From positions 248,001-312,000 of the forward strand of contig CATNEN010000013.1 of NCBI GenBank assembly GCA_950097015.1: 64,000 bases of DNA, read 5' to 3'. The notes under the pieces are model-generated. The model ran no database searches and was not told where the DNA came from. It saw only the letters and a program-made list of their open reading frames with translations. Shown piece after piece: positions 11,515 to 24,100 of this stretch. This DNA comes from Macrostomum hystrix. Lineage: Eukaryota; Platyhelminthes; Macrostomidae. Each line of letters begins with the position of its first letter. Position 1 is the first letter of the stretch. The position numbers and the translations under genes were made by a program.

Positions 11515-12587
11515 CTATGTTAAGTTGTCACAAACTCTTTAGGAGCATTCCGCTCTTTCTGTGGCTAAGTATATTTTGCCAATAACAATTGCTGGTTTTT
11601 AAGACTTCTATGCCTGTATCCTTTGTGGCTTAAAAGTCAGTGTCTATGGGAAATCTTATACAAAAACAAAAAAGTACACATGTGTCTTTTGATTATGATT
11701 ATATTTTGATTATATTCAGCATGGCACAACTATCCATATCTGCATAGTTCTATAAGCAGCTTTTCCATTGTAATCCAAGGTCTCAGAAAAAGACCTGTTG
11801 TTACTGTTTCTCTGGCAGACTTTCTGAACCAGCACTTCTCCTTGGAGATTCCACACTCTGGTCTCCAAAATCAGGTTTTTGCTACACTAGATTTGGTTTG
11901 CTCTCAGACATTCTCTATGCAGCCTACAAAGCTGGCTTTCTCTGTCTCTCCAGTATTGTGTGATGTCTTGTCTTGTCTTCTTGACACTTTGCTTATAGCA
12001 TATGCTCTTTTGCTTTGTTTTGCTCTTTTTGCCATAAAGCCAGAATCATCCACCACTTTCCATGCCAGGAGACCACACAAGTTAATCTACAATCATGAAA
12101 AACTAAAATTTTGAGTTCTCTAAGATCAGAATTGAAGTTAGTCTAGAGAAAAGCAAAAATATTTCTTTCCAACTATAAAACTGCTTAATTATTCATTGAA
12201 AGTCAAAAGTTCTTAAGGTCAAAAATTAGATCAGATATATTAGTCTACTTGTTAAAAGGTTGTTTTTTATGTAAATTAAACAATTCAATTCATTTTATGA
12301 ATGTTTTTTTAACATTTTTAATACAAATGTTAATATAAAGCATCTTAACTAAGTAAATTGAAGAGGACAAATATTTTTTTTATATTCAATAAATTTAATA
12401 TAGCCATGCTTAGATACTCAGTTGGACACAAAGTAGTTGATTGGTACTTGCATATTTTATGACTAGATTTCCTCATTATATTTATACTATTTTTGCACAA
12501 AAACTCTAGAAGTATTGTATGTTTTGTAAAAAATAGTAGAAGTGTCATCATTCAATTGTTCTCTACCATATTTATTTTCAATTGTTT
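11515..12587. other. Intergenic DNA, no gene identified
   Basis: AT-rich towards 12100-12587. The part near 11740-12060 reads on the minus strand as broken coding-like text without a family match. It may be the other half of the decayed element interrupted by the Harbinger copy. No repeats or RNA genes were seen. Confidence 0.3.
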
Positions 12588-12598
12588 TCTTTAAAAAG

Positions 12599-12905
12599 GA
12601 AGAGGTTGTAGCCTAGTGGTTAGGGCGTCGGACTCACGACTTGAAGGTCGGGGGTTCGATTCCCGACTCCACTGGAACAATTTGCGTCCTTTAGCAAGAC
12701 ACTTAACTCTGCATTGCTTCAGTTCACCCAGCTGTTAAATGGGTACCAGCATCAGCTGGGATAATTGAAGGTGGGTGTGGTGTCCCCCCAGTCCATGGAC
12801 TGAACAGCTGTACGCAGCCTTCAGATGCGCCGCGCATTAGCTGCGGCTGTGCTGTCGGCTGCACATCTGACCCAATTGGGGCAGGTGTAATTAGTTAGTA
12901 ATTAG
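12599..12905 (+). mobile_element. tRNA-derived SINE (family A), full length with target duplication
   Basis: The head has an A-box-like TAGCCTAGTGGTTAGGGCG and a B-box GGGGTTCGATTCCC at tRNA spacing. A conserved middle block follows (AGCAAGACACTTAAC, then AAATGGGTACCAGC), and a 3' part with GACTGAACAGCTGTACGCAG. An 11-bp direct repeat TCTTTAAAAAG flanks it at 12588-12598 and 12906-12916, the mark of LINE-mediated insertion. The middle block resembles conserved SINE core domains seen across invertebrates; which one is not settled here. Pol III transcription from the internal boxes is expected for the family. Confidence 0.85.
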
Positions 12906-12916
12906 TCTTTAAAAAG

Positions 12917-13645
12917 ATTTAGCCCCCAATTTGTGCCTTTACACAACATTTTTGTGACCACAAAAAGCAATCCAACACATAAAAAACTAAATTTGGTTGA
13001 AAACTGATGGTGCAGATGAAAAGTAACATAGGGAAAAATCTGCATCGCTTTTTTGCACATTTTGAGTGGGATATCTTTATTATGCTTCATGGCTTACGAC
13101 ACTGAACTAGTGTCTAGGTGTCTTAATAGCTATAAAAATGTTGTCTGTGCAATACATTGACGCACAACTTGACAGTTAATGACTCTTTCTATGCGTAGAA
13201 ACCAGTTGTTTTTCATGTGACCCTAAGGTATGCACAACAATATCTTAAAAATTAAATTTAAATCTGACTTTTTGTTGTTATTCAACAGCAAATTATTGTC
13301 TCTTATACTGAAATGAAAAAAGCACTGCAAAACATTTATTTACTTGAATTTAGACTTTTCATATTAAGTTGGATCACATTCCTTTTTGTTTTACTACACT
13401 GCCATTCAAATTGAGATTGGCCCAATGCCTATAACTAACACATAAGCAGTCTATCGAAGTACCCTATAGGTCCTTGCTGTTGTATGCTTAAAGTGTACAG
13501 TATTAAAAGCTGTCATCCAGAGACAAAATAAACTGAGTGTATCCAAGCCATAAGCATCACCTTTTAGCCAGATGATTGCGGCAGTCATTATGCCAGATTC
13601 TATTGTATTAAAAGCAGATAATATTGTTCACTTCAGCAGCCAGAA
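12917..13645. other. Intergenic DNA upstream of the DPY19-like gene
   Basis: AT-rich and without recognisable genes. Its last bases, TTCACTTCAG at 13627-13636, form a good 3' splice site only 9 nt before the start codon of the DPY19-like gene. That suggests a spliced leader or an upstream non-coding exon. No TATA box can be assigned. Confidence 0.45.
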
Positions 13646-16600
13646 ATGTCAGCTCGACAGAGACGCAAGCAACAGCAGCAGCCCCAGCAGCTGCAGTCGC
13701 ACGCACAGGGGTCACAGCAGAAAAAGCAGAAAGAACAGGCCCAAGAGCCGGCCTCTGACACCTCTAATGGCTTTTTCAGTTGGAGAATGAGCTTCGCGCT
13801 AACATGCCTAGTTGCTATTGCGGCTGGCTATCTCACTTATAGGATGAATACGCGAATGTGGGAAAATCACATACACTTCTCCCATCTGGCTACTATTGAG
13901 CGGGAAATGTTTCTAACTAGCGAGCTGGGCTTCTACTACAGCTTCTATAAGCAGGTTGTGGAAGCGCCGTCATTGTTTGAAGGCTTCCGCTTGTTGTTAA
14001 GCGATTCATTGTCCGAGTTTCCCGATACTATCAATGCTCTGCATAGATTCAATTTGTACCCAGAGCTGTGCATTGGCGCCATGTACAGGATTTATAACGC
14101 CCTGACCCTGTCGCTTGGCTGGCACACAAGAGACTGCTACAAGGTTGGTTTCGATACTTTCACTGTGTGTACTCTAGCGCGTGGACACGGAATGCAGTGT
14201 ACAGGCCTCGTCCTGGAGACACTACCGTCTGGAACACTCGCTTTCACTAATTTCTCATGATCCTTCAGTCTGTCCTTCAGGCTATCACTCCCTTTACCTG
14301 ATTCTTCAGGCTGTAACTCCCTTCACCTGATCCTTTATTCTGTTCATTAATCCCTTCACCTGATCCTTTATTCTGTTCATTAATCCCTTCACCTGATCCT
14401 TTATTCTGTTCATTAATCCCTTCACCTGATCCTTTATTCTGTTCATTAATCCCTTCACCTGATCCTTTATTCTGTTCATTAATCCCTTCACCTGATCCTT
14501 TATTCTGTTCATTAATCCCTTCACCTGATCCTTTATTCTGTTCATTAATCCCTTCACCTGATCCTTTATTCTGTTCATTAATCCCTTCACCTGATCCTTT
14601 ATTCTGTTCATTAATCCCTTCACCTGATCCTTTATTCTGTTCATTAATCCCTTCACCTGATCCTTTATTCTGTTCATTAATCCCTTCACCTGATCCTTTA
14701 TTCTGTTCATTAATCCCTTCACCTGATCCTTTATTCTGTTCATTAATCCCTTCACCTGATCCTTTATTCTGTTCATTAATCCCTTCACCTGATCCTTTAT
14801 TCTGTTCATTAATCCCTTCACCTGATCCTTTATTCTGTTCATTAATCCCTTCACCTGATCCTTTATTCTGTTCATTAATCCCTTCACCTGATCCTTTATT
14901 CTGTTCATTAATCCCTTCACCTGATCCTTCATGCTTATTCCAGGTGAATCGCGGCTCCGAGTTGCCACCTGTGGAAAGCTGCGAGGGTATTGGCGAACCA
15001 ATGTACTTCTATGTTGAAGTTGTCTACCTGCTAAGCGGCCTCACCGCTTCGGGTTTAGCGCTGCTGGCCAGCTTCGCTCGGCCGGAGGACCGGCCCTGCC
15101 CCCTGTCCGGCGTATTGGCTGCTGTTGGTTACCTTGGCAACCACCGAGAGTGCACCAGGGTGCAGTGGACTCCTACTCTGCGCGAGAGCTTCAGCTATCC
15201 GCTACTGGTGCTGCACCAGATCTGCCTGCTGGCTTACCTGAGGCGCAGCAGCGAAGACAAGCCCGGCATTGTCGGGCCTCTGCTCCTAGCCGTCTCCGCT
15301 CTGCTGTTCCTATTGCCCTGGCAATTTGCCCAGTTCGCATTGCTAGTGGAAGCCGGCGCTCTATTGTGCGCTCATGCGTTGGGCTACATTGGTCATAGGC
15401 GCACCCGGCTGGCTATGCTGGCCCTGCTATTGGCGCTGGCGCTGGCATTCGCTATGCAGTTCGGCAATGTCATGCTGATTAGTAGCCTGCTGTGCTCCGC
15501 ACTGCTGACTGCCCTGCCGTTATTGCAGCTGCACTCACTGCTCAGCCGACTGGCTCCTATGTGCATCGCCGCCCCTGCACTGCCAGTGCTCTGGCTCTGC
15601 TGCACCCTTCTAGCCAAAGCTGGCTTGGCTTGGCTGCTTAACGCCGAACAGGTGAGTCAGATTTCAGTGTGTTTTGCAGCGCCCGAATGCTAGCAGCATG
15701 GGTGGTGATCAGTGAAATAGGAGAAATTCGCGTCAGTGAGTCCATTGTGGGCCTAGTTCCACCTGTTGCAGCCCTTGAAGGTCCAGCAGTCCGTCTATCT
15801 AGATAAAGTTAGGTGACCACCGAAGACGGAGATGATGCAGGCACATTCGGGTTACTTGCTGATAAATTTTGAAGGCCGCACTGAGGCGCAGTGCAAATTT
15901 GTGTATAGGGGTGTATGAAATATACTAGCGCTTATGGGAAAAATCAGACCTTCGCCAGAACCATTGAATATCTCGACGGTCTGAAGAGCGGGCGACTTGA
16001 TTCTTGTTTCAGAAGATGCGCCACAGAAATTTATTGATTTTCGTGTGCTTGCGTTGCTCCTTTCGGGTAGAGCAAAAAATTGTCTTCTTCTTTAATAGGT
16101 GCAAGAAAAACCTCCCTTAGTAGTTCTACTGTTAAGAAATAAATCTAAACTTCATGCAAACCTTAATCTGCCCTAAATCACACACACCAGACACAACATC
16201 AATGATAGTCGTGTGTAAAACTTTCATTTGTAAACAGTCAACACCAAGCCACCTTTCCACCAATTATGGGTGATTCAGGTTTTACCCTTTACCCGTAAAC
16301 ATATTTTCCCAGGACAGCCACATATGGGACATACTGCTCAGCAAGTTAAGCGCCGGTCGCACCTTTCACTCTATGATGTACACCTGCGCCAGAGAGTTCG
16401 ACTTCTACGATGCGCAATCTCTATGGGAATTAACTAAAACCCTGGCACTGCCAGCCGGCCTAGTGACCCTAGCCTACGTGTGCTATCGGGTGGCTGCGCT
16501 CATCTTCTGCCGCAGTCGGCAGTACAGGGCCAGGCTAGTTCAAGGCCGGCCGGAGCCGCCAGTATGCGTGCCAGTTGAATCGCCCGGTGTTGACGCAGCC

Positions 16601-18145
16601 AGCCTCACTATGGCCTGCCAATTGTTAGGCTTCGGCCTACTAGCCGGCCTAATTATGCGATTAAAGCTATTCTTTACACCTCTACTAGTAATGCACGGGG
16701 CTGCTCTGCCATTGCCGCGGTCTAGCCGATTTCGCCTACCAGTGCTGCTGCTGCTGCTGTTCGCCTCTGGCTGGCAGGGCAGCTCCAATTATGCCGCCGA
16801 GATGAGCATCAGCGGCGAGTACTCAGATTGGGACACTGAGCAGTTAATGTATTGGATTCAAAAATCTACTCAGCCTCGCGAGTCATTTGCTGGTACCATG
16901 GTTGTAACTTCTACTGTGCGCCTCATAACCAATAGGCCAATTGTGAATCATCCGCATTACGAGGACGCGGGAATGCGAGCTCGCACTAAACAGGTTTGCT
17001 TTTCACCCTTCTTGGATAATCCTTGGTAGCAGGGGTGGATAATCCTTGGTAGCAGGGGTGGATAATCCTTGGTAGCAGGGGTGGATAATCCTTGGTAGCA
17101 GTGGTGGATAATCCTTGGTAGCAGTGCTGGATAATCCTTGGTAGCAGTGGTGGATAATCCTTGGTAGCAGTGGTGGATAATCCTTGGTAGCAGTGCTGGA
17201 TAATCCTTGGTAGCAGTGGTGGATAATCCTTGGTAGCAGTGGTGGATAATCCTTGGTAGCAGTGCTGGATAATCCTTGGTAGCAGTGGTGGATAAACCAT
17301 GGTAGAAGTGGTGGATAAACCTTGTTAGCAGTGGTGGATAAACCATGGTAGCAGTGCTAGATAATCCTTGGTAGCAGTGCTGGTTAATCCTTGTTAGCAG
17401 TGGTGGATAATCCTTGGTAGCAGTGGTGGATAAACCTTAATAGCAGTGCTGGATAAACCTTGGTAGCAGTGCTGGATAATCCTTGGTAGCAGTGGTGGAT
17501 AAACCATGGTAGAAGTGGTGGATAAACCTTGTTAGCAGTGGTGGATAAACCATGGTAGCAGTGCTGGATAATCCTTGGTAGCAGTGCTGGATAATCCTTG
17601 TTAGCAGTGCTGGATAAACCTTGGTAGCAGTGCTGGATAATCCTTGGTAGCAGTGGTGGATAAACCATGGTAGAAGTGGTGGATAAACCTTGTTAGCAGT
17701 GGTGGATAAACCTTAATAGCAGTGCTGGATAAACCTTGGTAGCAGTGCTGGATAATCCTTGGTTGCAATGGTGCATAATCTCGGTGGCAGTGATAAGCTG
17801 TTGTAAAACTGTAATTTATCAGTAAACTTATTGTGATATTGGTTAAACCAATTTCAAACCTGAACTGTACAATTTCATCAGGTGTACAGCATGTACAGTC
17901 ACATATCCGTGACGGACTGGGTCCGCATAGCCAGGTCTCTGAGCGTCAACTATACGCTGCTAGTGAAAGGCTTCTGCCGCCGTGGTCACTGCTCCATGCC
18001 GAATGCATTCGAACTGACCGAGGGCCAGAGTGCGGACTCGCCTGTACTCTGCGAACTCATGGCCAGCCGACCTGATCAGCTGCGGCCACACCTGGTTAGA
18101 GTGTTCGATAATCCGAAGTATAGTGTGTTTAGGATTCAATACTAG
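13646..18145 (+). CDS. DPY19-like protein C-mannosyltransferase
   Basis: An ER multipass enzyme expected to attach mannose from dolichol-phosphate-mannose to Trp of WxxW motifs in secreted proteins. Exons: 13646-14143, 14944-15651, 16313-16993, 17882-18145, all joined in phase 0, giving 716 aa, close to the family size. An N-terminal Gln-rich cytosolic stretch is followed by a first membrane segment (about residues 51-65). Then come FSHLATIEREMF and ELGFYYSFYK, the conserved luminal loop that holds the catalytic acid in DPY19 proteins. VESCEG, ECTRVQWTPTLRESFSYP and LPWQFAQF in exon 2, the hydrophobic helices, and RPIVNHPHYEDAG in exon 3 are family signatures. Exon 4 gives the luminal C-terminus with CRRGHCSMP. 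Introns 1 and 3 are filled by private minisatellites. The start was chosen as the first Met after an acceptor-like TTCAG. It cannot be assigned to one vertebrate paralogue. Confidence 0.96.
14312..14935. repeat. 33-bp minisatellite in DPY19 intron 1, about 19 copies
   Basis: The unit contains TGTTCATTAATCCCTTCACC followed by TGATCCTTTATTC. Copies are nearly identical. The array is preceded by looser CTTCAGGCTGT repeats from about 14268. It ends about 10 nt before the exon 2 acceptor (TTATTCCAG). Since 33 is a multiple of three, a long minus-strand open frame crosses it; that frame is an artefact. Confidence 0.95.
17012..17775. repeat. 23-bp minisatellite in DPY19 intron 3, about 33 copies
   Basis: The unit contains GGATAATCCTTGGTAGCAG plus 4 bases (GGGT, TGGT or TGCT). 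It starts about 20 nt after the exon 3 donor. Variants such as AAACC for AATCC and GTTAGC for GGTAGC are arranged in higher-order blocks in the second half. Confidence 0.95.
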
Positions 18146-19040
18146 GCTGTGATTGCCTACTTACTATATAGTAGGAAATTCGTAAACAACGTGGCAACTG
18201 TTGTTCAAAGAAGTTTCTAATATTTGCCTTTGTTAGTTGAAAGAAGCTAATTAACAATCATGTACTGTTTGTCTGAATGTATTCTTTAATTTTGACTTAT
18301 ATTAGTCACATATATACGAGTCTCGTATATATCACATATATATTAGTCTCGTATATAACTGGGATTTAGTGGCTACAATTATTATAATTTGTCACAACCG
18401 GCACCATTAACAGCGAAGCTAAGCTTAATAAGCAATATGCTTATCGATATTCATCGACCAGCGAGATTTATTGTCGTTTTCACAATTTCTTGAGTTATTT
18501 TTTCTATTTTATTTCTTTGCATACTACTCATAGCCAGTAGCTTATCTTTTATAATTATCTCAGCTTTAATTCTTCACAGTTTTCTTCAGCATTTATATCG
18601 GCAGTCGGTTTTAATGCTTAATTAGATGGAATGCAACCTAGAAACTTCCCATCGGCCAAAGATTATCTAAAATACTGTCGCATGTTCATCAATATTCACT
18701 GTGTAAATTGTACGAGTATTGCATTAGAATTTGGTAAATTGTTATTGGTATTTGATACACGTTATAAGCCTTTCCCTGTAATCTTTTTGTTTTGTCTTTT
18801 CATTTACGGGTTGGTCGATTCTTGGTTTGAAATCCGCCTCACTGCCTTTTTCTGGGATATGTTTGTAAACTCATTTGTTGTTATATTTATTAAATCTCTG
18901 TTTATTGGAGTTGTGTTCAGTAAAACTAAATAAACTAGCCCGTGTTTAGTTCTTTTATTATTTACTCGGCCTAATGAAGCGTGTCTTCTTTTCAGATTGA
19001 CTAAAAACTATGTAAGGCCTGGCATACGAGGGTCACTGAT
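18146..19040. other. DPY19 3' UTR and spacer
   Basis: AT-rich. An AATAAA lies at 18929-18934 and could be the DPY19 polyadenylation signal. A 100-codon open frame (18631-18933) is hydrophobic but has no recognisable family and is not called. A palindromic TA-rich stretch around CGAGTCTCG lies near 18310-18335. Confidence 0.45.
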
Positions 19041-19055
19041 AAAGCAGCAAGAAAT

Positions 19056-20850
19056 ATAATACCGTGGAGAGATGAGACATAGGAGAGATGAGACATAGGA
19101 GAGATGAGACAGGAGAGATGAGACATAGAAGAGATGAGACAGGAGAGAGATGAGGCATAAGAGAGATGAGACATAGGAGAGATGAGACATAGGAGAGATG
19201 AGACATAGGAGAGATGGGACAGAGGAGAGATGAGGCATAAGAGAGATAAGACACGGGAGAGATGAGACATAGGAGAGATGAAACACGGGAGAGATGAGAC
19301 AGAGAAGAGATGAGACATAGGAGAGATGAGACAGGAGAGATGAAACACGGGAGAGATGAGACAGGAGAGATAAGACAGGAGAGATGAGGCATAAGAGAGA
19401 TGAGACAGGAGAGATGACACACGGGAGAGATGAGACATAGGAGAGATGAGACAGAGGAGAGATGAGACATAGGAGAGATGAGACATAGAAGAGATGAGAC
19501 AAGAGAGATGAGACATAGAAGAGATGAGACATAGGAGAGATGAGACAGGAGAGATGAGACATAGGAGAGATGGGACAGAGGAGAGATGAGGCATGAGAGA
19601 GATAAGACACGGGAGAGATGAGACATAGGAGAGATGAAACACGGGAGAGATGAGACAGAGAAGAGATGAGACATAGGAGAGATGAGACAGGAGAGATGAA
19701 ACACGGGAGAGATGAGACAGGAGAGATAAGACAGGAGAGATGAGGCATAAGAGAGATGAGACAGGAGAGATGACACACGGGAGAGATGAGACATAGGAGA
19801 GATGAGACAGAGGAGAGATGAGACATAGGAGAGATGAGACATAGAAGAGATGAGACAGGAGAGATGAGACATAGAAGAGATGAGACATAGGAGAGATGAG
19901 ACATAGGAGAGATGGGACAGAGGAGAGATGAGGCATGAGAGAGATAAGACACGGGAGAGATGAGACATAGGAGAGATGAAACACGGGAGAGATGAGACAG
20001 AGAAGAGATGAGACATAGGAGAGATGAGACAGGAGAGATGAAACACGGGAGAGATGAGACAGGAGAGATGAGACAGGAGAGATGACACACGGGAGAGATG
20101 AGACATAGGAGAGATGAGACAGAGGAGAGATGAGACAGGAGAGATGAGACAGGAGAGATGAGGCATAAGAGAGATGAGACAGGAGAGATGAAACACGGGA
20201 GAGATGAGACAGGAGAGATGTGACAGGGGAGAGATGAGACAGGAGAGATGAGACAGGAGAGATGTGACAGGGGAGAGATGAGACAGGAGAGATGAGACAG
20301 GAGAGATGAGACAGGAGAGATGAGACATAGGAGAGATGAGACAGGAGAGTTGAGGCATAAGAGAGATGAGACACGGGAGAGATGAGACATAGGAGACATA
20401 AGACATAGGAGAGATGAGACAGGAGAGATGAGACAGGAGAGATGAAACACGGGAGAGATAAGACATAGGAGAGATGAGACATAGGAGAGATGAGACAGGA
20501 GAGATGAGGCATAAGAGAGATGAGACAGGAGAGATGAGACAGGAGAGATGAGGCATAAGAGAGATGAGACAGGAGAGATGAGACACGGGAGAGATGAGAC
20601 ATAGGAGAGATGAGACAGGAGAGTTGAGGCATAAGAGAGATGAGACATAGGAGAGATAAGACATAGGAGAGATGAGACATAGGAGAGATGAGACAGGAGA
20701 GATGAGGCATAAGAGAGATGAGACAGGAGAGATGAGACACGGGAGAGATGAGACATAGGAGAGATGAGACAGGAGAGTTGAGGCATAAGAGAGATGAGAC
20801 ACGGGAGAGGTGATACATAGGAGAGATGAGCCGTAGGAGAGTTGAGACAG
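19056..20850. repeat. Large 14/16-bp GA-rich satellite between DPY19 and TLK
   Basis: The units are GGAGAGATGAGACA (14 bp) with optional TA (16 bp), plus variants GAAACACG, GAGGCATAA, GACACACG and GTGACAGG. Roughly 115 units are present. Blocks of several hundred bp recur within the array, for example near 19200-19500, 19560-19860 and 19910-20130, showing higher-order duplication. It decays into looser GA-rich text to about 21060. Very long minus-strand open frames across it are artefacts of low complexity. The same family occurs at 29405-29580 and 40930-41655. Confidence 0.95.
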
Positions 20851-21156
20851 TGAGAGAAGACAAGGAGACATAAAACAAAGCGATATGAGACAAGAAGGAA
20901 AGATAACACAAAGACTGATGAGTTAGCGAGAGATGAAACAAAGAGATATAAGACAAACAGAGATGAGACAGTGGAAAGATGACACAGCCACAGGGGAGAG
21001 ATGAGGCAATAGAGAGTGAAGACGTGCGAAAGACACTAGATTGAGACACACAAGACAGTAGTACAATCAGGCCTCTAGCGGCAAAGTTATTTCAAGCAGT
21101 CGCTAGCCGTTAAGCCATGAGCACGCATTTCGCACCTTCCACTTCAGGCTCTGCGC

Positions 21157-24100
21157 ATGGACGCGCGGAAACAGGAGCTTCTAGAAGCCCGTTTCCAAGG
21201 ACCCAGCTTCGGCGGCAGCGGCAGCAGCGTCGATGGCAACGTAGCGCCCTCGGTGTCGGGCGCCGCCTCCGCTCCAGTCCACGCCCAGACTGGCGGCGGC
21301 ATCTCGCAGTCTTCGTCCTGCGGCCAGTCGGCTCACGTACTGGATGTTGGCTCCAATGCCAGCAGCTTCATCGATTTCTCATCGGCCAGTTTCATTAGAG
21401 AGGCCGCCAATGGCGGAGCCGGTGGGCCAGGCAATCACACCGTTGCCTCGATTGTCACTGTCGGCGATACAATCGGGACTCCAGTCAGCCAGGAACCGCC
21501 AGAAATCAGACAGGACGGCTTCGGACAGGTAGGAAAATCAATGCTCATACTCTGACTATATGGAATCTGTACAGATCTGTACAAAAATATCATTTCTTAG
21601 CTTGAGTCAATTTAGCTCGATCTGTCCACATTCATTTAAGGCGCAGCAGCGATCAGAAATATTTGGGGTTGGTCAGAAAAATTTATGCATAAAATTACCC
21701 AAAGCCTGAGGATGGGCCATTTCAGCCCTCCTACAATCAGCCAAATGGCTGCAAAAATGCATTCTTGAGTAAAAAATCATTTTTACAGGCTTCCGCAGCG
21801 TTGGCCGCAGGCGCAGCAGCAGCAGCAGCCGCCACGACAACAGCCGCTTCGCTCGCGAGTCGTCCTCTTGTCACCGCTTCACCGGCTGCCCCAAAGACGC
21901 CGAGAAAGCGTCGAGCTGGCCCAGCGACGCCCGGCGATGAGGCGGCACTGCCTGCGCCTCCGCCGCTGCCGCAGTCGCAGTCGCAGCCGAAAACGCCAAG
22001 CGCCTCGTCGTCGGCTGGAATTCGAAATCGCACGCTACCCCAGCAGCAGCTGCCGGCAGCTCCGCCCTGCAGCCTGCCCCTGCAGCCGGCAGCTTGCGCA
22101 TCAGCAGGCCTAAGCTTTGTACTGTCCGACGACAGCTGCAGCAGTCGGAGCAGCGATGGCGCGGCTGTCAGTTCGTCAGCAGGCCGACGTGCAGCCGGTC
22201 GTCAGCGCAAGCGCCAGCAGCAGCAGCAGTCGAACATTGCAGAAATAATGAAGCCCAAGCTGTCTCCAGTGAAGGAGCTGCTGGGTAGCCCGGAGGTATT
22301 CGACGCCAAGACTGAGCTGGCCAGTATGGCAAAAGTTCGCGAAGATCTAGCCCACACCGTGGCCAGCCAGCAGAAGGCCATCGAGTCGCTGAGAGAGTGC
22401 CAGGAGCGCAGCCGCGAAACCATTCGCTGCCTACTGACCGAAAAGTCGTGCGCCGAGAAGCGCGAGGCCCGCAATCGCTGCCAGGCCAACAGGCTGCGCC
22501 TTGGCCAGTTTCATAGCATCCGACGGGGCACCGAGCTTGAAGAGAAATGGTTTGACGGTTGGGCCTTTCTAGACGCCCACAGGCGGCGGCATTTCATTGA
22601 GCAGGAGAAGGAGCGGATTGAGAAGGAGCGAAAGCAGTGGATTAAGCGCAAACCGGTTGCTGCTGGCGGCGCCGCCAAGGCCGCCGGCGGACGGAAACTT
22701 CTTGCCGCCACGGCAGCCTCTTCGCCCGCCGGGCCTGCCGCAGTCGCAGTCGCCGCCACGTCCGCGGCCGCCTCATCGGCATCCGAACTAGACGCTGACG
22801 AATTCTTTATCCAACTAGAGGTGTATGATATTCAACGCCAGATGCTAATTAAAGACGAGAAAGATTTGCGAGACGAAACTGAGAGGCTGGACAGGGAGCG
22901 AAATGTACATATCAGGGAGATGAAGCGCATACAGAATGAAGAATCCAGCAGATTTCAGGGCAACATTGAGCTGCACAATCGCTACCTGCTGTTGTCACTG
23001 CTGGGTAGGGGCGGCTTCTCCGAGGTAAGGGGCTGCTAATTTATTCGGGCATACTTCAAGTTGGACCATTTAAAAATTTGATGTAAAACTAAGCAGTTTT
23101 ACTCAGGATGCGTACCGATTCCTTCAGACCTTTGGAGTGCAATTATAGATAGCTGTAGATGATACTAAAATATACCTTAGAATACACCTATAGGTGTATT
23201 AGCCCTATATCTAAATACTTCCGGTTGCACCTATATAACTCTCAGGTTACTCTAATAAATACACTCAGGTACTCAAATAGATACCCTCAGGTTTCACTGA
23301 TAGATACCCTCAGGTTACTCAAATAGATACCTTTAGATTACTCTAATAGATCAGGTTACCCCTAAGTCTCTCTGCTTTTCTTCCAATCCAAAACGCAGGT
23401 GCACAAAGCCTACGACCTGACCGAGCACCGCTTTGTAGCCTGCAAAATTCACCAGCTAAACGCGTCGTGGCCAAAGGAGAAGAAAGACAATTATATCAGG
23501 CACGCTGTGCGAGAGATTGAAATACACAAGACTCTGCACCATCCCCGCATTGTTGAAGTCTATGACGTATTTGACATTGACTGCGACTGCTTCTGCACCG
23601 TGTTGGAATACTCCAAAGGCTGCGATTTGGACTTCTATTTGAAGCAGAACAAGAGCCTGCCGGAGCGCGAGGCCAGGAACGTCATCTGCCAGGTGGTGAG
23701 CGCGCTGAAGTACCTCAACCAGCGAAAGCCGCCAGTCATTCACTACGATTTGAAGCCGGGCAATATCCTACTGGGCGAGGGCGACTCTATCGCCGCTATT
23801 AAGCTCACCGATTTCGGCTTGAGCAAGATTATGACCGAGGATAAGTTCCAGGTGAGAAAGGTCTGGGGAACTTCGCATCCCCAAATTTACTATTTATATC
23901 ACAGCTGGACATTTCTGTACACAATAACTGTACAGTAGCAGCTGTACAATTCTGTATATAACAGCTGTACAACCATGTAAATAACAGCTGTAAATCATGT
24001 ATTTAGCAACTGTACAATAATGTATATAACAGCTGTACAATCCTATATAAATAACAGCTGTACAATCATGTATATAACAGCTATACAATCATGTATATAA

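Noticed and set aside
12599-12680. A genuine tRNA gene at the head of the 12.6-kb SINE
   Set aside because: The acceptor stem does not pair, the sequence continues into a SINE body, and a target duplication encloses the whole unit.
14306-15001. 231-codon minus-strand frame of KDQVKGLMNRI repeats
   Set aside because: Arises because the 33-bp intron repeat is a multiple of three. It overlaps a DPY19 exon on the other strand.
18631-18933. 100-codon hydrophobic ORF after DPY19
   Set aside because: AT-rich, no family, ends at a likely polyadenylation signal; expected by chance.
19001-21049. Minus-strand open frames of 600-680 codons rich in Leu/Ser/His
   Set aside because: They are translations of the 14/16-bp GA satellite. 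Open frames of similar length exist in all three minus frames, and there is no start context or domain.
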